In this document: one piece after another, positions 34,801-40,800 of the stretch
Layout: each line of letters starts with the position of its first letter
Numbering within the stretch: position 1 is the stretch's first letter
Source: Effrenium voratum
Taxonomy: Eukaryota > Sar > Dinophyceae > Suessiales > Symbiodiniaceae
Direction of reading: 5' to 3'
Assembly: GCA_963377175.1 (NCBI GenBank)
Contig: CAUJNA010000469.1
Location: 957,288-1,021,287 of the forward strand
DNA length: 64,000 bases
Program-made: the position numbers and the translations under genes
The notes under the pieces: generated by a model
The model's input: the letters and a program-made list of their open reading frames with translations, nothing else
Databases searched by the model: none
Told to the model about the DNA's origin: nothing

Positions 34801-37800
34801 GTGCACTGAGATCTGACAACGGAACTGTCCGGTGTTGTCCTAGAAAACGGCTTGGATGCGTTTTGTGGACTTCATCCGTTCTTAGTCCCTGTAGGTTCTT
34901 TTCTAGTACTATTCTAGTACTCTTTTAATATCCTGCAGGGGTGGATCCACAAGAATCGCATCCAAACCGTTTTCTGGAGCTGGGCAACCAGCCAACTTCT
35001 TTACATAATTCCTTTCGAAACCACAGGGGCACACAGTCATCCCAAGGGTGTCCCATGGAAGGCCCCTGACTCTCTTTGGAGGCAATGCTTGGGAACAGTC
35101 TTTACGATTCATGTCCACCCCTGGGTGGAAAGAGATTCCCAGACCAGGTCTAAGCAATTTTCTTCTAGGGGGGTTCAAATCTTAGGAGCCCCCCATACTA
35201 AAACAATTGACAGGCAGGAATAAACTAAGCAACGAACAAGAACGTATTAGATGGCACCCTTGACTGTGTTGACTGCGTTTGTCCTCCACCCCGCCTGACT
35301 CTGGGGCATTTCCGCGCGCTCGAGGCCGAGCTAGGCGCGGAGCTAGGGTCCGTGATGAAGATGTCCAGGCCGCCCTGACTTAAGTGTGGCTGGTTCAAAG
35401 GCGCGAAGAACAAAATGGCTGTTGAAATGGGACCCTTCCCCACTTCAGCCTTCAAAGTTTTCGTTCAAATGGAACCCTTCTCCACTTCGGCCTTCAAGCT
35501 GCTCATTTGAGTAAATAGCGCGACGGACTGCAAACACCAGGTAATTATCTTTGGGATCCCGTCATGAAATGCCGCCTTTTTTCATTGCCAGGATGCCTTT
35601 TGGAAGGCCAGGCTCCCACAGGCTCGCCCCCTTACCAACCCACATTCACAAGCCACCAGAATCAAAGATGCCTCCCGCATCTTAAACCTCAAGATGCAGG
35701 TGAGCTATCTGCAAAATGAAAAGATCCTATTCCAACCGAATACATGTCCTTGAGGCGGAGAGTTTTGGGGATCCCCCATGTTCTTTGCAGGACCCAGTCT
35801 TACATCTGCCTGCTTCTGTCTGGCACACTTCCTAAACAGCTTGAGCGGGGCTGGGCTTGGCTTGGTTCCAAGAAATTGTGTCGCACTGTGTGCTTGCTCA
35901 GTCCTTACATTGTGGCCAAAGGCCGGCTATTGTCTTCCAGCTTTCCTTGAGCTATGTTCAGCCTTCTTTGCAAGACCTTTTTACAGGGACCGGGGGTTGA
36001 GCAACAAGATCAGGCAAAATGCAACAAAGACGCGGCGACCAGCAATGAACGAACGATATAGGGCAACTCCGGCAAACTGTCTCCAGCGGCCCAAGTTAGA
36101 AATAAACCTGAAATGCTTGGAGGGCCCTCCCGTCCAAGGAACACGGAACCCACCAACGACCTACTCAGCTTCCATGTCAGCGAATCTCTTTTTTTGGACT
36201 GGCTTGCGACGAGCAAGCAGGTTGTGTTGAAAATAGTGCAAGTTTGAATGTTGCTTGGTTATGTGACTGATCAGATGGGACAGTGGGAAGGAGTACATCG
36301 ATGGCCAAGAAAGGCTACGTCAAAAGCCCTCCAGGCCTGCTCACCTTCATCCGGATCCCAGTGGGGGTTGATGTAGTAGGTGCAAGAGAGCCCTTGATTC
36401 AAAGCGGGCTGCAATTGACAAGCACGGGCGTCTGGATGGAACAAGCATATAGACAAGCTTGGCTGCCATTGTGAATAGTCTAGGGTGCCTTGCTGTCCCA
36501 GCTTTTTGCAATCACGCAGCCATGCAGATGCCAAAGCTGCCAAGCGGCGCATGCCGTTGTCCGGCAGGGTTCCCTCTTCGTTGTGGGGGTTGTCTATGTG
36601 CACCTGGTGCTGCCTGTCACCGGTGTAGCAGGTCAGCAGAGGCTGCCCAAGCCGATCGAAGGTCACCTAGGTAAATCCAGACTTTCCTCTAAAAATGGGT
36701 GCCTGCACACTTCCCAGGTTGTTGGTGAGGGTACCCCAGCTTCCTGTCTATATTTTTTCCCAGCTTGGTACAGAATTTCTGGAAGTAAATGGGACACCCC
36801 ACCTTAACCACCAAACCAATCCAAAGCACCAATTGGACCAATTGGAGGGAAGCTGAATGCTCAAAGCCACTCGTGCCAAGGGGCCCCCAGCTCCTTCTCC
36901 AAAAGCGGCCCCAGGCCAGCGCAAAAGTCCCCCATGTTCCGGCCCAGTAGCTTCCTGAGCTGCATGCAACAGAAAAGCTGGGGATGATATTTTCCAGAAG
37001 AGGGGGGTGTCTTAAAAACAGGGGACCACCCAAATGGTGGCTGTCCTTTTGGTTTCCCTTTGAAACGACTCTAAAAGAAGTAATTATCCTCAAAGCATCA
37101 AAGGAGTCCACACAAACCAGCGTGAAGAATCAAAAGGGGGCCCCGGTTTCTGGGCTGGACTAAAAACCAAGCTGCCAACTCGTTTCAAACATGCTTCAGC
37201 CTGGCCCAGCTGCCAACGGCTGGAGGGAAAAAAACAAAAAAAAAACAAGCCTCCAGCGTTTTGCAAGGCCGCTGTGTGACCTTCACGGCATTTGCAAAAG
37301 CCTCTTATGCATACAGCTGCCAAAAAACGCCCTGAGGAGCCCTGTGAAACCTACTGCGGCCTCAACCGCTTGGCACAAGGGCGGTTGCGGGGGGCAGTCG
37401 AGAAAAGCAAGCCCGTCCATATGCGGCCCAGAAAGACGAATCAAGCCAAGAGACAGCGCGTTCTTCAGCTGAATGGCTTTTGATTCTCCGTCTCCTGAAT
37501 CTGAGCGTTTGTGCACCGGGCAGCAAGTGCCCAACTACTTGCTAGAACCCTGCGCAAACAACTTGGTGACACAGTCTCCAAATCTCAAAGCACATCAGCC
37601 TCTAGGTGCTCAAATGCCAACTTTGCCAAAGCCGTGTGATTCAACTCATGTGCCTGAACCATGCCATTGGGCCCTTGGGCCCTTGGCCTTCTGAGCCTTC
37701 TGAATTCCTCAAAGGCCCCATGGCGAAGGGCGAAGCGCTCTGAAACCGCCGAGGCACGAATCCAAACCGACTTCTCCACATCCTGGCGAAGCTTTAAAGG

Positions 37801-40800
37801 CCACGAGTGCCTTTTTGTATATAATAAAAAAAAAAAATAAAACATGTTCCAACAGAGAAGCGCATAAGCCCAACAGGTATCCCCCACCTGCCGCAGGAAC
37901 CTGCCCCAGCACCCCCAACCGAGCATTCGCTTCAAGCCCCCGTAGCTGATCAAGCTGAAGGGCGTGGTTGGGGAGCCAGCATGGCTGAGGCAAATTAAGG
38001 GACCTTTGATTGTGGAAAGGATGCCGCGTAAAACCACCCCGAGCACAGCTTGCTCACGGATAGGCAAGCCAAGACAGGCCATCATGGGCCATCCGCTCGA
38101 TTGCTGGCTGCGATGTCGAAAATGTTGTCATTGAACGTGACGTCCCGTTGCTGTCCCACATAGCTTGCTTTCTGCCTATTACAACCAACCGTTGTGACGC
38201 CGCAGCCCACGACCTATACAATTCTTGGCAACGAGGATGAAAGACCGAATTGTTGGCAAGGTGTCAGTGCAACCATACCAGAGAACCAAGCAACTGCTTC
38301 TAACCGAGCCCCCCGGCTCACTTTGAGATTTGGTTCAAGATCAGCTTCAGGGTGGCTTTGGTGACAGTTTAGGATGAGGTTTAGAATTAGCTTCGGGTTG
38401 GGCCAGGTTGGGTTTAGGATCACGTTGGGCGCGGATATGGGTCTTGGCGCAAGGTTGGCTCCGATATCAGGCTTTAGGCTTTAGGGCGTCTGATCTACGC
38501 TCCGGCTGGGGCTTCGGGGATTGCGACAGCCGCATCAAATTATTGGGCACCCCAAACCCCAAAAACCAAAGCACGGCCACTAGTGCATAGCAAACTACCT
38601 CTAACCTAACAAAAGGATGTGCCAAGTGAGGGACCTCAATGCCGGCGTTTTGCCCCCCCTTTGAAACTTTGAACCAGCCGCCCTGCCACCCGCCCCTCGG
38701 CCCCCGGCCCCTCGACCCGACCCACCCGGCCCGCCATCTCCCGCCTGCAGGGCGTGGCTCCAGAGCTGCGCCTCCAGCAAGCTCCGGTCGTCGTGCACCC
38801 GCAACGGCGCCTTGAACTCGCCTGCCACGAGACGCGTGCGACTCGAAGCAATCCACCCGGCGACGGGCGGTCATTCTTTTTTTTAGGAACCCGGCCACCT
38901 GTTTTCTACCATCAACCCAGCTAAACCGGTGGAGAACCCACCTATCCCACCTATTTCTAACCAAGCTAACCTGGGTCCTCCAGTAGTTTGAGAGGTGAGA
39001 ATAAGTTGGTACCAACTTTTGTTATGTTGTCGATTTTAGTAGGGCCCCGAACCCTCCCCACCAAAAAGGGCAAAAGGGCAGGACTGGGGGACCTAGAGTC
39101 TCTTACTGCTGTTGCATCCAAAAGGAGTGCCTGTCACTGGGAGGAGCAATCTTGGGGAGAATTGGCCGGGCCTCTGCAGCCACACTCTAGAGACAACTTG
39201 TGTAAAACAAGATTGGCGAAACCCAGAGACTTGGAACAATCCGATGAGCACTAGAGCAACAATGAATCGCCCTCAGATCCTCGTCCCTGTCAGGGAGCAA
39301 GAATGAGAATGCCCACGGTGTGCACATCCGCTTCTTGCCAAGGTGCCATCCTCCCACAGGGACTCCGCTTCCTCAAATGCAGTGCTCACCTAGGCGGACC
39401 ACATTTGTTGCAAGGCTTAAGCCATAGCCTGCGCCTAGCTGCACCCTAAGGGTCCCTCATGGACCTGGGCTCCTTAAGGGATGTTGGCTGGGAAAGCGTT
39501 TGGGTCCTTGCCTTGCGGGGAGGGGGGTGGGGGGTCCCCCAATTCCATTTATTTACTCTTCCCCGCAAAAGGGAAAATGGAACCATAAATGGAAATCCAG
39601 GCGTCACCCCCCTCCCCCAATTCCATTCTTAAGGGGGTGGGGATGTCCTTGTCAAATTCAAGCCAAGCAGCCAAGCCCCACCCCCGCCAAGCTAGTTCCA
39701 TTGCACAGGGGGTCTGATCTCAGCCAGGCTGCCAGTTGGAGCGGCGCATTGGCCTGGACGAGGCAGAAACCCGTCTGCTTCAGAACCTTCGCGATCTTCT
39801 CTGCAGCCAACCTCAACCCCCAAAACCTTTCAACTGGGCTCCCGGCTTTTCAGACAATCTCCGAACAGATTTGTGAGCGTGGTGCAACAGCTCTTACGAC
39901 CCACTGATGGTATCTAGCCATATCTAAATCCGGCTTGGTTTTGGATGCTGTGCTCGGCCATTCGTCCGTTCTGTTCGATTGATGCAATAAACGATCGGGA
40001 AGGCCGGGTGCCGTCTTGCAAATGGCCATGGGTCAAAATCCCAAACTCCCAGTGAACATCCCCATCCCCGGTGAAATAGGTTCTAAAAAGGGTGGTGAAT
40101 TCACCTACCCCAAAAATGGGATCCCATTGGTTTTGACCCACAGCCAACTGACGCTTCTGAGCCTGGAAGCCAGTCCAACTCAAACAAACCAACGGCTAAG
40201 CTTGCATGCCTTGGCCAATGTGTAGTGGCAATGGCAAAACCCGGACGAGCAGGAATCAAACCTCACCCCGTGAACCCCCTTGCTGAACCACCCCCCATTC
40301 TTCCGGAGTCATGGGGAATTGCATATTTGAAGCATCTTTTGCACACCATTGGTCACAAGGCAAGGGAATTTAACATCATTGCATCTTGGGCTTCAGATTT
40401 CGTCCGTCAACTGTACCAGTCCCATGTTCACGAGCACAGCGCCAAGGGCAAACACAACAGGTGTCCTGTAATGGGTGGCTTGGACTGGTGGTCTGGGGGG
40501 TTGAACCCCTGGCTTTTGGAAACCACCCCATAACCTCCAAACCACAAATCCAAACCACCACAGGGAAGCTGACGCCGTCTTTCGGCGGGTGTTGCCTTGG
40601 ACCCTTTTTATGGCGATTGCTTGCAGCGGCGTGGCATGCCATCTGGCTCATCCTGCATTCCTTGGCGGCATGTTTGCAATATGGCATCGCTTGGCTAGAG
40701 AACGGCGACAGGACCAAGGATTCATGGAACAAATAAGGGATACCCAGGAATCACCCAAAAGGGAAAGCCAATGGACAACCCCTGCGAAAGGAATGGAAAG

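Larger units (their letters stand above)
34118..35294. other. Gene 1, intron 8
   Basis: Contains repeat R1 copy 3 (34,543-34,585) and the MITE-like element at 34,841-34,976. No exon. Confidence 0.4.
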
